64,000 bases of DNA from Aquimarina sp. AU474 (lineage in GTDB: Bacteria > Bacteroidota > Bacteroidia > Flavobacteriales > Flavobacteriaceae), in NCBI RefSeq assembly GCF_900312815.1, contig NZ_OMPE01000003.1:148944-212943 (forward strand), in the 5' to 3' direction. The notes under the pieces are model-generated. The model did no database searches and had not been told where the DNA came from. It was given only the letters and a program-made list of their open reading frames with translations. This document shows, piece after piece, positions 17,995 through 25,859 of this stretch. How positions within the stretch are numbered: the stretch's first letter is position 1; every line of letters begins with the position of its first letter. The position numbers and the translations under genes were made by a program.

Positions 17995-18681
17995 TTACGA
18001 CTTTGTGGCCCTAAGCATTTCGCGCTTTCCAGGTGGACCAGGAAGTCTTTCTACTTCAAAACCAACTTCTTGCATTGCTCTTCTCACACTACCTTTTGCC
18101 GAATACGTAACCAATACTCCCTTAGTTTTTAATGCATCATACATTTTTGAAAAAATTTCAACAGTCCATAGCTCGGGTTGCACTCTCGCTCCAAAAGCAT
18201 CAAAATAAATAAGGTTAAACGTATTTTCATCATCAATATCGGTAAAAAACTGTTTCCTTTTTGTGAGTTCAAAATTAGAAGAAATACTATTAGGAATCTC
18301 CCATACAGATTGATGCATTTTATCAAAAACTATTTCTTTGTTGGAAGCATTAAGTATCACAGGATAATTCATCAATTTTACTTCATCAAAAACCACTGGA
18401 TATGCTTCTACACCTACATAACATATATTCTGGTTTCTTTTTTCACCTTCTAAATACGTAATCAAAGCATTTAACCCTGTTCCAAATCCAATTTCCAAAA
18501 TATGTAATATCTCAAAATCATCAGTATCTAAAATAGTGTGTAATCCTTCTTTAATAAACACATGTTTGGCTTCATTAATAGCGCCATGTTTTGAATGATA
18601 CTGTTCATTTAATGCTGGTAAATGAATTGTAGTAGAGCCATCTGCAGTGGTTATTATTTCGCGTTTTAATTTTTCTTGCAT
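17995..18681 (-). CDS. mnmD: tRNA 5-methylaminomethyl-2-thiouridine biosynthesis methyltransferase, MnmD type
   Basis: A 228-residue SAM-dependent methyltransferase equivalent to the N-terminal domain of MnmC. The SAM motif LEIGFGTGLNALIT and the segment LIYFDAFGARVQPELWT are characteristic, as is the C-terminal GSVRRAMQEVGFEVERLPGPPGKREMLRA. It would methylate the wobble uridine of tRNAs; the separate oxidase domain of MnmC is absent, as in stand-alone MnmD enzymes. Its ATG overlaps the stop of the DUF4920 gene (TAATG), so they are cotranslated. Confidence 0.93.
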   Translation of the reverse strand: MQEKLKREIITTADGSTTIHLPALNEQYHSKHGAINEAKHVFIKEGLHTILDTDDFEILHILEIGFGTGLNALITYLEGEKRNQNICYVGVEAYPVVFDEVKLMNYPVILNASNKEIVFDKMHQSVWEIPNSISSNFELTKRKQFFTDIDDENTFNLIYFDAFGARVQPELWTVEIFSKMYDALKTKGVLVTYSAKGSVRRAMQEVGFEVERLPGPPGKREMLRATKS

Positions 18682-19184
18682 TATTTTTTGATCAAAACAC
18701 CTTCTGCAATGAACGAATATGTTTTTTTAGGTGTAGTTATTGCTGCTATCTCCTCTTTGGTTTTACCAGCATCACTTGCAAAATGTCGTTGATCTTCTAC
18801 AGACATTTCGCTTACAAATGCCTTACCTTCAACAATCACTGTATCATTTTCGATATCTTTTGGCACAAAAAAACCATAATTTTTAAATTTCACCATAGTT
18901 TCTTTATCTGTATCCAATGCAACTTTCATCCAACAACCTTTAGCTTTGCACACATTATTTACTGTACTGGTAAATGCTATATTTACAGTATCTCCTTCTT
19001 TAATGCTTTCATACTTTTCCGCAATTGCATTTTTGTGATAAATCTGTTGTGATGAGATTTGATCCCCAAATGCATCAAAATTCGTCAATTCGGTATTTTT
19101 AATTGAAAAAGAAACCTTCTCTTTATTCGTACAACTTCCAATTGTAATCAACAATACTGTTAAAAAAAATACATTTTTATTCAT
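18681..19184 (-). CDS. DUF4920 lipoprotein
   Basis: A 167-residue lipoprotein with lipobox ITIGSC. The mature part contains NTELTNFDAFGDQI and KAKGCWMKV, typical of DUF4920, a family of Bacteroidota periplasmic or envelope proteins of unknown function. The conserved Cys and Trp may bind a metal or be redox active, but this is inference. Gene order with mnmD and divergent ilvE resembles an arrangement I associate with Flavobacteriaceae. Confidence 0.85.
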   Translation of the reverse strand: MNKNVFFLTVLLITIGSCTNKEKVSFSIKNTELTNFDAFGDQISSQQIYHKNAIAEKYESIKEGDTVNIAFTSTVNNVCKAKGCWMKVALDTDKETMVKFKNYGFFVPKDIENDTVIVEGKAFVSEMSVEDQRHFASDAGKTKEEIAAITTPKKTYSFIAEGVLIKK

Positions 19185-19254
19185 TATTCTATAATTATTG
19201 ATAAGTGAGTGTAAAATTACGCATTTTAAGAATTCTTATTTTAGTAGAAAAGGG

Positions 19255-19262
19255 TATTTTTG
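19255..19262 (+). promoter_or_regulatory. Promoter -7 candidate upstream of ilvE
   Basis: TATTTTTG matches TAnnTTTG on the plus strand, 101 bases upstream of the ilvE start. The distance implies a long leader of about 95 bases; the -33 box is not clear. Confidence 0.3.
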
Positions 19263-19363
19263 CGTACTTTATAGCAAGTTGTTAGTATTATTATTATTCA
19301 TAGACCAAATGTATCTGGAATATGCTAAAAATAAACTAGCATGATCACTTAAAAAAGTACAGT

Positions 19364-20431
19364 ATGAAAAACACAGTTTCGCAGCAAATAGAAATTACAA
19401 AAGCAAGTGAATCCAAAATTGGACAAGTAGATTTTGAAAATCTAAATTTCGGAAAAATATTCACCGACCATATGTTTGTTTGTGATTATGTCGATGGAGA
19501 GTGGAAAGCTCCAAAAATTATTCCTTATGGACCTATGACTCTAGATCCCTCAGCACGTGTTTTTCATTATGGACAAGCCGTTTTTGAAGGAATGAAAGCA
19601 TACAAAGACGATAATGGAGATACTTTTTTATTTAGACCTGACGAAAATTTTAAAAGAATTAATAAGTCGGCAGAACGTTTGGCTATACCAGAATTCCCTG
19701 AAGAATATTTCTTTGATGGTTTAAATACTTTATTAAAACTAGATGAGGAGTGGATTAAATCAGGATATGGAAATTCATTATATATAAGACCGTTTGTAAT
19801 TGCTACGCAAGCCAGTGTATCAGCATCTGAAGCGGATGAATATAGATTTATGATTATTTGCTCTCCTGCTCAGTCCTATTATAGTGGTGATGTAAGTGTA
19901 CTTGTTGCAGAAAAATTTAGTCGATCTGCCAATGGCGGTTTTGGATATGCAAAAGCAGCAGGTAACTATGCTGGGCAATTTTACCCTACAAAACTTGCAA
20001 AAGAACAAGGATACCAGCAAGTAATATGGACAGACTCTAACAGTCATGAATATGTAGAAGAAGCAGGAACAATGAATCTGTTCTTTAGAGTAAACGACAC
20101 CCTACTTACAGCTCCTGTGAGTGATCGTATTCTGGATGGAGTTACTCGTAAAAGTTTAATCGCTATTGCCGAAAAAGAAGGTATTAGTGTAGATGTTAGG
20201 CCTATAAAAGTTAGCGAAATTGTTGAAGCAGCAAATAATGGGAGTTTGAAAGAAATTTTTGGCGCAGGTACTGCCGCAGTAGTAAGCCCAGTAAAGGCGT
20301 TTGGATATAAAGGTGAACATTACGAAATCGAAAAACAAGAAAACTCGTATGCCTCGCATTTCAAAAAAGCCCTAATGGATATTCAATATAATAAGGCCGA
20401 AGATACTTTTGGGTGGAGATATAAGGTATAA
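19364..20431 (+). CDS. ilvE: Branched-chain amino acid aminotransferase
   Basis: A 355-residue fold-type IV PLP enzyme of the type II (eukaryote-like) BCAT group. Hallmarks are VFHYGQAVFEGMKAY, RPDENFKRINKSAERLAIP, the PLP lysine Lys197 in GGFGYAKAAGNYAG, and the distal GTAAVVSPVKAFGYKGEHY segment that carries the redox/phosphate-binding region. It interconverts Leu, Ile, Val and their 2-oxo acids. It stands alone between the divergent DUF4920 gene and a bidirectional terminator. Confidence 0.96.
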   Translation: MKNTVSQQIEITKASESKIGQVDFENLNFGKIFTDHMFVCDYVDGEWKAPKIIPYGPMTLDPSARVFHYGQAVFEGMKAYKDDNGDTFLFRPDENFKRINKSAERLAIPEFPEEYFFDGLNTLLKLDEEWIKSGYGNSLYIRPFVIATQASVSASEADEYRFMIICSPAQSYYSGDVSVLVAEKFSRSANGGFGYAKAAGNYAGQFYPTKLAKEQGYQQVIWTDSNSHEYVEEAGTMNLFFRVNDTLLTAPVSDRILDGVTRKSLIAIAEKEGISVDVRPIKVSEIVEAANNGSLKEIFGAGTAAVVSPVKAFGYKGEHYEIEKQENSYASHFKKALMDIQYNKAEDTFGWRYKV

Positions 20432-20447
20432 TACTATAGAAATAACA

Positions 20448-20482
20448 TAAAAAAACTCCAGAATATTTTCTGGAGTTTTTTT
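20448..20482. terminator. Bidirectional terminator between ilvE and the MazG-like gene
   Basis: AAAAAACTCCAGA, a short AT loop, then TCTGGAGTTTTTT forms a perfect stem flanked by A and T runs. It can end transcripts from both convergent genes. Confidence 0.88.
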
Positions 20483-20485
20483 TAT

Positions 20486-20872
20486 TTATCTATCAAGGAT
20501 CTCTTTAATATTTGGTTTAAAATAATTAGGGCCTTTTAACACTTTACCATCTTCACGATAAATTGGATTACCATCCTTCCCTAATTTACTCATATTACTA
20601 CGCTGAATTTCATTAAAGACCTCTTCAATTTTATGCTGCATACCATGTTCTATAATTGTACCGCACAAAATATATAACATATCTCCTAACGCATCTGCAA
20701 CTTCGACTAGATCATTATTTTGAGCAGCTTCAAGATATTCTTCATTTTCTTCTTTCATTAAGTTAAAGCGTAAAGTATTTTTAGCCTCTCCTAAATCTGC
20801 TATAGGTTCATTCTTGTATCCTATTCTAAAAGCAGAATGAAATTCTTGTACTGCGGCAATTTTATCTTTCAT
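20486..20872 (-). CDS. MazG-like nucleotide pyrophosphohydrolase (all-alpha NTP-PPase)
   Basis: A 128-residue protein with the metal-binding EExxE...ExxD arrangement of the all-alpha NTP pyrophosphatases: EENEEYLEA and EVADALGDMLYI. Members include MazG, HisE and dUTPase-like enzymes that hydrolyse (d)NTPs or PRPP-linked nucleotides. The C-terminal segment NMSKLGKDGNPIYREDGKVLKG is typical of the stand-alone group found in Bacteroidota. The exact nucleotide is unknown. Confidence 0.85.
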   Translation of the reverse strand: MKDKIAAVQEFHSAFRIGYKNEPIADLGEAKNTLRFNLMKEENEEYLEAAQNNDLVEVADALGDMLYILCGTIIEHGMQHKIEEVFNEIQRSNMSKLGKDGNPIYREDGKVLKGPNYFKPNIKEILDR

Positions 20873-20890
20873 GAATCCTTTTTTATAATT

Positions 20891-20898
20891 TATCTTTG
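20891..20898 (+). promoter_or_regulatory. Promoter -7 element for the small membrane gene at 20917
   Basis: TATCTTTG fits TAnnTTTG and lies 18 bases before the ATG, so the transcript would have a very short leader. Confidence 0.4.
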
Positions 20899-20916
20899 CC
20901 GTAAAAATAACAAAAT

Positions 20917-21108
20917 ATGTTTAGCCAAGGCCAGTTAGTATTTGCACTTTTTTTTGTGATCGCTTTTATCATTTTAATGATATTTAGCTATCGCAAAGAC
21001 CTTAAACTACATCGTAAATATTACAAAGGCAGTCTTTTTATTTTGATCGGTTTCATTATCTTTATTTTATTGTTGTTCGCGTTAAAGACGTATTTACAAC
21101 CTGAATAA
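20917..21108 (+). CDS. Small two-helix membrane protein, unknown
   Basis: A 63-residue protein with two predicted helices (about 6-24 and 38-58) separated by a basic loop (YRKDLKLHRKYYKG). No family is assigned. It is divergent from the MazG-like gene and has a credible -7 element immediately upstream. Coding status is supported by the hydrophobic pattern and the promoter. Confidence 0.6.
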   Translation: MFSQGQLVFALFFVIAFIILMIFSYRKDLKLHRKYYKGSLFILIGFIIFILLLFALKTYLQPE

Positions 21109-21214
21109 ATCACATACACCCCTGATTTTCAGTTTTATAAATTAATTTTAATCAGTACTTAATTTAAGTTCTGACTGTATACCTCTTTTGGTTTTTTAAT
21201 TAAAAACGGGGAAA

Positions 21215-21262
21215 ATACCCTGTATTGGGTATGGATTGACATGTGTTTTTTGTAGAGTTTTG
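21215..21262 (+). promoter_or_regulatory. Operator-promoter A: 7-2-7 inverted repeat upstream of the protease operon
   Basis: TACCCTGTATTGGGTA (21216-21231) is a 7-2-7 inverted repeat, the spacing and TACCC/GGGTA half-sites known for NarL-type regulators. It is followed by TTGACAT (21236-21242) and GAGTTTTG (21255-21262, one mismatch to TAnnTTTG). The gap between the repeat and GTTTTG is 25 bases, the same as in the copy at 25354. Because a NarL-type regulator is encoded in this operon, autoregulation is the likely role. Confidence 0.65.
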
Positions 21263-21310
21263 GAGTAACTAAATAATCGTAACTCACTACCATTCTAAAC
21301 TTAAATTTTT

Positions 21311-22450
21311 ATGAATAATTATGATCATCGACAGGCTAATAGAGTTCTTGAACATTATGAAAATTACTTAATGAGATCAATATATGTAAAGTATTTAGCG
21401 GTGGTAAAATCTGTAACATATCCGGATCGCTATACCATTGAAATTGGTGTAACCGGTGTTGGAAAAGTAGAACTAGATGAGAATATAGACGTACAAAGGG
21501 CCTATGAAGGAAGATTTCCTGAAAATAAAATCCCAAAACTATTACCTATACCTCCAAAAAACAAAAATAAAATTATACCAAGAGATACTAAAATTATTAC
21601 AGTAGATGAGATAAAAACATTAGATGTAGAAGATAAAAATATTTTCGAAAAGGGAATTTTTACAGAGATTATAAACCCAAATATAAATTATAAGGATTGG
21701 TTTTCTTTTCCATACGGTGCTCAACCAATCTATTCAAAAAACCAAAAAGACAAGGGTACTCTTGGAGCGGTTTTTAGATTAAAAGATTTTCCCGACGAAT
21801 TATTTGGAATCTCCAATTGGCATGTGATTTCAGGCAAAACTTCTAATCTGGGAGATAAAGTTTATGACTCGGATTCAAATAAAATTGGAAGCTTATTTTG
21901 GCATTCGTTTGATATTTATAGAGAGGTTGCATTTGTAAAATTCGATCCGAAAATTGCCGAAAAAATGATAAAAACCTATAATCTCTCCTGCAAACCAGAG
22001 TTAATGATCACTAGGCCCAAATTAAACATGAACGTTCAACAATTAGGACAAGCAACAAGCTTAAACAATAACAGAACACCTAAAAGATCAACTATACATT
22101 CGTTAAATGCCACAATACGCATATCAGATTCAGATGATTACGATAATGGAAGGAAAATTTTTAAAAAGCAACTTCTCATTAAACATTTTTCTCGACCTGG
22201 TGATTCGGGCGCATTAGTGCATACAATTAAAGGTAAAAAAACTAAAGCAATAGGCTCTATTTTTGCCTTAACTCCAAAGCTATTAAATGTTTTCGATTCA
22301 AATGATCAAGTAATTCAATATACCGTTGCAAATAATATATTCTATATTTTTAATAAACTATTTGATCAAAAACAAGAAGTTTATATCGGAATAGAAGATG
22401 GTATTATTAAAACTAAATTAGTCAATCAATTTAAAATAAATAACAATTAA
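21311..22450 (+). CDS. Cytoplasmic trypsin-like serine protease (chymotrypsin fold), unknown target
   Basis: A 379-residue protein without signal peptide. The C-terminal two thirds look like a chymotrypsin-fold peptidase: FGISNWHVISG with catalytic His171, YREVAFVKFD in the position of the usual D-I-A-L strand, and the nucleophile FSRPGDSGALV with Ser299. The residue in the usual Asp position is Glu205, with Asp201 nearby, so the acid of the triad is unusual or misplaced in my alignment. The N-terminal 140 residues are a separate unrecognised domain. It is the first gene of a run that continues with a small protein, a sensor kinase and a response regulator; a peptidase effector controlled by that kinase is a plausible role. 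Confidence 0.7.
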   Translation: MNNYDHRQANRVLEHYENYLMRSIYVKYLAVVKSVTYPDRYTIEIGVTGVGKVELDENIDVQRAYEGRFPENKIPKLLPIPPKNKNKIIPRDTKIITVDEIKTLDVEDKNIFEKGIFTEIINPNINYKDWFSFPYGAQPIYSKNQKDKGTLGAVFRLKDFPDELFGISNWHVISGKTSNLGDKVYDSDSNKIGSLFWHSFDIYREVAFVKFDPKIAEKMIKTYNLSCKPELMITRPKLNMNVQQLGQATSLNNNRTPKRSTIHSLNATIRISDSDDYDNGRKIFKKQLLIKHFSRPGDSGALVHTIKGKKTKAIGSIFALTPKLLNVFDSNDQVIQYTVANNIFYIFNKLFDQKQEVYIGIEDGIIKTKLVNQFKINNN

Positions 22451-22460
22451 TCTTTTTTAT

Positions 22461-22913
22461 ATGAAACAACTAAACTACAATTCCAAACCTCCTCAAAATA
22501 GAAGGTGGCATATGAATTCTCCCTATAACCAAATACTTTTTGAAGATGATGAAGTTGAATTAAAAGCTAAAATAAAAGTGAAAAATGGGAAACTTAAAAA
22601 AATGAAACTTCACCTAATCAATATGGAAAACCCTCAATCCAACCTATATGAGATATGTGCCGTTACTCGGCATGTAAACATGTATATAGAATTCCCTGAT
22701 TACATTTTAATTCATGTAATCAAATCAGGGACGAGAAAAGAACAAAAGTTTAAAATTGATGGTAATCATATTCAAGAACCGGAATTTGATTTAGGAAAAA
22801 AGTTAACATTTTTGTTTAAGGAATATGATAATACATGTCCAAATCCACCTACTTATGAATTACCAGATACTACTCCCGAAACTAAAGAAGGTAGTATCAT
22901 TATTGGAGGATAA
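22461..22913 (+). CDS. Small protein of unknown function between protease and sensor kinase
   Basis: A 150-residue protein, not recognised. It has no signal peptide and appears beta-rich (DEVELKAKIKVKNGKLKKMKLHLI, HVNMYIEFPDYILIHVIKSG). It ends in an unstructured Pro/Thr/Glu-rich tail and the short motif GSIIIGG. It sits 10 bases after the protease gene and 3 bases before the kinase gene, so it belongs to the same operon. It could be a protease substrate, inhibitor or adaptor; none of these can be shown here. Confidence 0.65.
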   Translation: MKQLNYNSKPPQNRRWHMNSPYNQILFEDDEVELKAKIKVKNGKLKKMKLHLINMENPQSNLYEICAVTRHVNMYIEFPDYILIHVIKSGTRKEQKFKIDGNHIQEPEFDLGKKLTFLFKEYDNTCPNPPTYELPDTTPETKEGSIIIGG

Positions 22914-22916
22914 TAT

Positions 22917-24710
22917 ATGATCAAAACAAAAAGAAAAATAGTACAATACCTTTTACCAGTAAGTTTATTCCTTACTGGTTTTAGCTTTTCTCAAGACACT
23001 GATTTTGGAGCGCTTTTAAAATCCCTTAAAAGCAATGACCAAAAACAAATTAATCTTGAATTTCAAACAATTGACACCTCCAAAATTAGCCTGTATGATA
23101 AAGCTACATGGTTATATTATTATGCAGATTATCAATCAGACTTAGACAATCATCATATCGCTTATGAGGCAATTATAGAAGCAAAGAAAACATTTAGTGA
23201 TTTAAAAAAAGAAAGTGATGTGGCGGATTGCAATATCCTATTAATATCCATACTAAGTCATCAAAACAATTTAGAAAAAAACTATCAAGAAATTGTAAGT
23301 GAACTTACCACATATGCCAAGAAACAAAATGATTCTACCGCATTGAGAACCATCTATCATCGATTGGCTGTGCAGCAGTTAAATCTAAATAATGCTAGGG
23401 AATCTATTAAATATTTTAGAAAAAATATTGAAATTGCCATTCGTCAAAAAGATTGTGTAAGAGTTGGGTATAACTATTCGAATATAGGAATAGTACATCA
23501 GACAGTAGATCCAAGAGATTTGGATTCGGCACTTTATTACACAAAAAAGGCAGTGCCTATTTTAAAAAAATATAATGATCATCAAAGTTTGGCATATAAT
23601 TACAATAATCAAGCTCAACAATACAAATCACTCAAAAAATACGAATTAGCTATTCAATATTATAGAAAGGCAGATTCAGTTCCTTTAAAACATAATAGAG
23701 CAAAATCGAAGAAAATATTTTATGAAAATATCAGTGATCTCTATCAAAAAACTAAAGATTATAAAAATGCAGCTATCTATTTAGATAAACTAAACAAATT
23801 GAAAGACAGCATCAATGACACACAACAAAATACTGATATTGCAGGTATCAAAGAAAAATATGATAACGAAAAACTGAGAGCTGATAATCTTGAGATTGAT
23901 GCTAAAAGAAGACAGAATAGGAATTTTATGATTGGCTCTCTTGTTCTATTATTATTTGGTGGGATCACTGCTTTCCTGATTAATAAAAATGCTAAACGAA
24001 AACAACGTATCGCAGAACAAGAGCGAGAAATTGAAATTCAAAAAACAGAAAAACTACTTAAAGAGCAAGAACTTACGGCTATAGATGCTATGATCGTTGG
24101 GCAGGAAAAAGAACGACAACGCTTGGCTAATGATTTACATGATAATCTAGGAAGTACATTGGCTACTGTAAAACTTCATTTTCAGCATTTACAAAACAAT
24201 CGAAACAATCCTAAAATCGAAAATATCGAAGAGTTATATACAAATACCAATGAACTCCTGGATGAAGCATACCAAAAAGTAAGAACCATTGCCCATGAAA
24301 AGAATAGTGGGGTTATGGCTAATCAAGGCTTGTTACCAGCCATTAAAAACTTAGCCAAAAAGGTATCTAACGGGAATAATTTAAAGATTGAAGTACAAGG
24401 TTATGGACTAGAAGAACGTTTGGATAATACTATAGAAATTTCAATTTTCCGGATGGTTCAAGAATTGGTAACTAATATTATTAAACATGCTCAAGCCAAT
24501 GAGGTGCATATTTCATTAACAAATCATGATTCTTTATTAAATATAATAATCGAAGATAATGGCGAAGGTTTTGATGCCAAAATTTTACCTGAAAAAGATG
24601 GTATGGGATTAGCTACAATAGAAAAAAGAATAGAACATCTTGAAGGTACATTCGAGATTGATTCTACCCCAAGAAAAGGAACAAATATTATTATAAATAT
24701 ACCTATATGA
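22917..24710 (+). CDS. TPR-containing sensor histidine kinase (HisKA_3 type)
   Basis: A 597-residue kinase. It has a signal sequence (ending near SFSQ), a periplasmic TPR array (about 45-310; repeats such as YNYSNIGIVHQTV and YNYNNQAQQYKSLKKYELAIQYY), one membrane helix (about 338-357), a coiled coil, the HisKA_3 phosphoacceptor His408 in ERQRLANDLHDNLGS, and a HATPase with DNGEGFD and GMGLATIEKR. The architecture is that of Bacteroidota NarX/DesK-like kinases. It overlaps the response regulator by 4 bases (ATGA), so the two form a pair. The signal it senses is unknown. Confidence 0.93.
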   Translation: MIKTKRKIVQYLLPVSLFLTGFSFSQDTDFGALLKSLKSNDQKQINLEFQTIDTSKISLYDKATWLYYYADYQSDLDNHHIAYEAIIEAKKTFSDLKKESDVADCNILLISILSHQNNLEKNYQEIVSELTTYAKKQNDSTALRTIYHRLAVQQLNLNNARESIKYFRKNIEIAIRQKDCVRVGYNYSNIGIVHQTVDPRDLDSALYYTKKAVPILKKYNDHQSLAYNYNNQAQQYKSLKKYELAIQYYRKADSVPLKHNRAKSKKIFYENISDLYQKTKDYKNAAIYLDKLNKLKDSINDTQQNTDIAGIKEKYDNEKLRADNLEIDAKRRQNRNFMIGSLVLLLFGGITAFLINKNAKRKQRIAEQEREIEIQKTEKLLKEQELTAIDAMIVGQEKERQRLANDLHDNLGSTLATVKLHFQHLQNNRNNPKIENIEELYTNTNELLDEAYQKVRTIAHEKNSGVMANQGLLPAIKNLAKKVSNGNNLKIEVQGYGLEERLDNTIEISIFRMVQELVTNIIKHAQANEVHISLTNHDSLLNIIIEDNGEGFDAKILPEKDGMGLATIEKRIEHLEGTFEIDSTPRKGTNIIINIPI

Positions 24711-25333
24711 TTACCGTAGCCATTGCAGAAGATCACCAATCCCTAATTGACGGAATTATGTTACTTCTTAAATACGAAGAAGAAATAAGCATTGTAGGTA
24801 TGGCTAATGATGGTGAGGAATTGATAAATATAGTGAGAAGAAAACAACCAAAAGTGGTATTGATGGATATTCGCATGCCAAAAATTGATGGAATAGCGGC
24901 TACAAGTATTATAAAGAAAGAATTTCCTCATACCAAAATCATTGGATTCTCTATGTTTGATCAAGAAGATGCTGTTAAACAAATGATAGCAGCTGGTGCA
25001 TCGGGTTATCTTCTTAAAAATTCGCCCTTAGAAGAAGTACTAACTGCTATACAACAAGTTATAGCGGGCAAAACTTATTTTGATGCAGCTCTAGATCCGG
25101 CTATTTTTTCAAAAGATGACCAACAACAAATTAAAAAACAAGTGCTTTCAAAAAGCGAACGAGAAATCCTAAAATTAATTGGGCAAGGAAAAACTTCTTC
25201 AGAAATTGCTGCTATACGTTTTAATTCTGTATCTACCGTAGAAACACATCGTAAAAACATCATTCGCAAACTTGGATTACATGGCAAAGGAGAATTATTA
25301 CGCTATGCCATTGAAAAGAAATACGATTTCTAG
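24707..25333 (+). CDS. NarL/FixJ-family response regulator
   Basis: A 208-residue regulator: receiver domain with phospho-acceptor Asp54 in VVLMDIRMP, and a C-terminal LuxR-type helix-turn-helix (SKSEREILKLIGQGKTSSEI then VSTVETHRKNIIRKLGL). It is translationally coupled to the TPR kinase. NarL-type regulators bind 7-2-7 inverted repeats as dimers, and two such repeats flank this operon at 21216 and 25354, so they are the likely targets. Confidence 0.94.
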   Translation: MITVAIAEDHQSLIDGIMLLLKYEEEISIVGMANDGEELINIVRRKQPKVVLMDIRMPKIDGIAATSIIKKEFPHTKIIGFSMFDQEDAVKQMIAAGASGYLLKNSPLEEVLTAIQQVIAGKTYFDAALDPAIFSKDDQQQIKKQVLSKSEREILKLIGQGKTSSEIAAIRFNSVSTVETHRKNIIRKLGLHGKGELLRYAIEKKYDF

Positions 25334-25353
25334 ATTTATTTTTATACGAAAAA

Positions 25354-25400
25354 TACCCCGTAACGGGTATTTTTTTGACATTGATTATTCTATAGTTTTG
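25354..25400 (+). promoter_or_regulatory. Operator-promoter B: 7-2-7 inverted repeat upstream of the small membrane gene
   Basis: TACCCCGTAACGGGTA (25354-25369) is the second 7-2-7 repeat, followed by TTGACAT (25375-25381) and TAGTTTTG (25393-25400), an exact TAnnTTTG match. The 25-base gap from repeat to GTTTTG equals that at operator A. The extended stem AAAAATACCC/GGGTATTTTT followed by T bases could also terminate the kinase-regulator transcript, so one sequence may do both jobs. Confidence 0.65.
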
Positions 25401-25417
25401 AGTAAACTTATTTAGCC

Positions 25418-25750
25418 ATGCAAAACAAAATTCGTTCTTTTAATCAATTTAAAACTGTTCTCGAAAAAGATCCAGAAATACAAGAGGATTTTAAAAAAAA
25501 TCCAGTTGATGCTATTAAAAAGTTTCAATCTGAACCTTGGTTCAATGACAAACTTATTTACAGACTTGTAGTTCTTTTTTTAGGAATCATTGTACTTACT
25601 ATTTGCGTTGGAGTAATTATACTCACAAGTCAAAATGTAATTAATAAAGACTTTAATGTTCCAGATATTTTAATAGCCACAGCATCTACAGCTATTGGAG
25701 CTATTGCAGGGTTACTCACTCCTAGTTCTAATAATGGAGACCAAGATTAA
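25418..25750 (+). CDS. Small two-helix membrane protein, co-regulated candidate
   Basis: A 110-residue protein, not recognised. The N-terminal 55 residues are cytoplasmic and helical (NQFKTVLEKDPEIQEDFKKN), followed by two membrane segments (about 48-70 and 85-102, the second Ala/Gly-rich, TASTAIGAIAGLL). It lies just downstream of the second 7-2-7 repeat, which implies control by the same NarL-type regulator as the protease operon. Confidence 0.65.
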   Translation: MQNKIRSFNQFKTVLEKDPEIQEDFKKNPVDAIKKFQSEPWFNDKLIYRLVVLFLGIIVLTICVGVIILTSQNVINKDFNVPDILIATASTAIGAIAGLLTPSSNNGDQD

Positions 25751-25811
25751 CTCATGTTGAGAAAAGTTGTCTTTATAACAAAAAACATTCTATTCTACTT
25801 TAGGTAACAAA

Positions 25812-25841
25812 AAACGCCCTTCCTATACAGAAAGGGCGTTT
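25812..25841. terminator. Bidirectional terminator between the small membrane gene and the M49 peptidase
   Basis: AAACGCCCTT and AAGGGCGTTT form a strong stem with a short loop. On the minus strand it is followed by a run of T (GTTTTTTG), which best fits the end of the M49 peptidase transcript. Confidence 0.85.
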
Positions 25842-25859
25842 AATATATCTTAGTTTTTA

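Noticed and set aside
21311..25750. Idea that the protease and small proteins are a bacterial gasdermin defence system
   Set aside because: Neither the 150-residue nor the 110-residue protein has the size or features of a gasdermin; the protease alone is not enough.
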